From NCBI GenBank assembly GCA_003250235.1, contig QKGY01000345.1, positions 1 through 5,966 on the forward strand: a DNA stretch of 5,966 bases. The letters run 5' to 3'. The notes under the pieces are model-generated. The model was not told the DNA's origin. It saw nothing but the letters and a program-made list of their open reading frames with translations, and did not search any database. Shown here one piece after another: positions 5,492 through 5,966 of this stretch. The DNA is from Desulfuromonadaceae bacterium (GTDB lineage Bacteria; Desulfobacterota; Desulfuromonadia; Desulfuromonadales; SZUA-540). The stretch's first letter is position 1. Each line of letters starts with the position of its first letter. The position numbers were made by a program, and so were the translations under genes.

Positions 5492-5966
5492 ACCGGGCAG
5501 CCTTCGGATACTTCTTCGTGGGATATCTCTTCATCCTGCTACAGACGTCTCTGCTCCCCGAAAGTCTCCCCGCTCACCTTAAGCCGGACCTGCTCCTCAT
5601 CCTCATCGTCTATATCGGCCTGGTCGAAAGTTACGTTCGCGGAGGGATTCTTGCCTACGTTCTCGGTAGCCTGTTCGATGTCTTTGCCGGTCATTATCTG
5701 GGGCTTTATGGGTTTGCTCTTCTGGTGATTTTCCTGCTGGTTCGGGGGACCGTGGATCGGTTCAATACGGAAAATTCCATCCTCATCTTTCTGATGGTTT
5801 TTGTGGGGACCTTTGTCGAAGGCTGGCTGCTGATTTTCTCCCTGAAGTTTTTCGCCGAGGCTGGTCCCATAGGGTCCGTTATATTCTGGCGCCTGTTCCC
5901 GCAGTCGCTGGTCAATCTGATTGCCACCTTTCTTCTTCTCAGAATGTGTGCCTTGTGCCAGAGGCG
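5488..5966 (+). CDS. mreD: Rod shape-determining protein MreD (partial, C-terminus off the window)
   Basis: Polytopic inner-membrane component of the elongasome. The frame starts at ATG 5488, overlapping the mreC stop as ATGA, with AAGGA at 5477-5481 six bases before it, and is still open at the window edge after 159 codons. MreD proteins are usually about 160-175 residues, so only the tail is missing. Hydrophobic stretches are visible at about 6-24, 34-49, 53-67, 72-85, 97-120 and 140-153. The region KPDLLLILIVYIGL (32-45), then GGILAYVLGSLFDVFAG (52-68) and HYLGLYGF (69-76), matches the conserved MreD core. The product is very rich in leucine and phenylalanine, as expected. It is the third gene of mreBCD and tightly coupled to mreC. 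Confidence 0.93.
   Translation, partial: MNRAAFGYFFVGYLFILLQTSLLPESLPAHLKPDLLLILIVYIGLVESYVRGGILAYVLGSLFDVFAGHYLGLYGFALLVIFLLVRGTVDRFNTENSILIFLMVFVGTFVEGWLLIFSLKFFAEAGPIGSVIFWRLFPQSLVNLIATFLLLRMCALCQR

Overview
The window looks like ordinary chromosome from a Gram-negative bacterium, GC-moderate to GC-rich, most likely a deltaproteobacterium of the Desulfuromonas/Geobacter type. The lineage call is an inference from protein flavour (a 296-residue PurC, a membrane-anchored PpiD-like foldase, a 347-residue MreB followed by MreC and MreD) and was not tested by a search. No mobile element, tRNA, rRNA or CRISPR array is visible. Coding density is high and no gene-free stretch exceeds about 190 bases.

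Left half, all on the minus strand and read from right to left: a PpiD/SurA-type periplasmic peptidyl-prolyl isomerase (3343-1415) is followed after four bases by purC, SAICAR synthetase (1410-520). The purC Shine-Dalgarno lies in the last codons of the foldase gene, so the two form one transcription unit. It ends in a clear intrinsic terminator (472-499). Beyond that, on the same strand, starts an AzgA-type NCS2 purine permease (411 to beyond the left edge). Purine synthesis and purine-base uptake are therefore neighbours but are separated by a terminator.

Right half, plus strand: mreB (3535-4578), mreC (4673-5491, with an alternative GTG start at 4655) and mreD (5488 to beyond the right edge), the rod-shape/elongasome operon. 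MreB is the cytoplasmic actin-like filament, MreC the periplasmic single-pass scaffold and MreD the polytopic membrane partner. mreC and mreD overlap by ATGA.

The 190-base divergent region between the foldase gene and mreB holds two back-to-back sigma70-like promoters and a GC-rich hairpin just before the mreB ribosome binding site. A closely related hairpin lies between mreB and mreC. That junction also contains a 26-codon open frame that starts on the mreB stop codon (TGATG) and stops on the possible mreC GTG start (GTGA). These small features around mreB are the least expected part of an otherwise housekeeping region. I did not find a wholly new system here.
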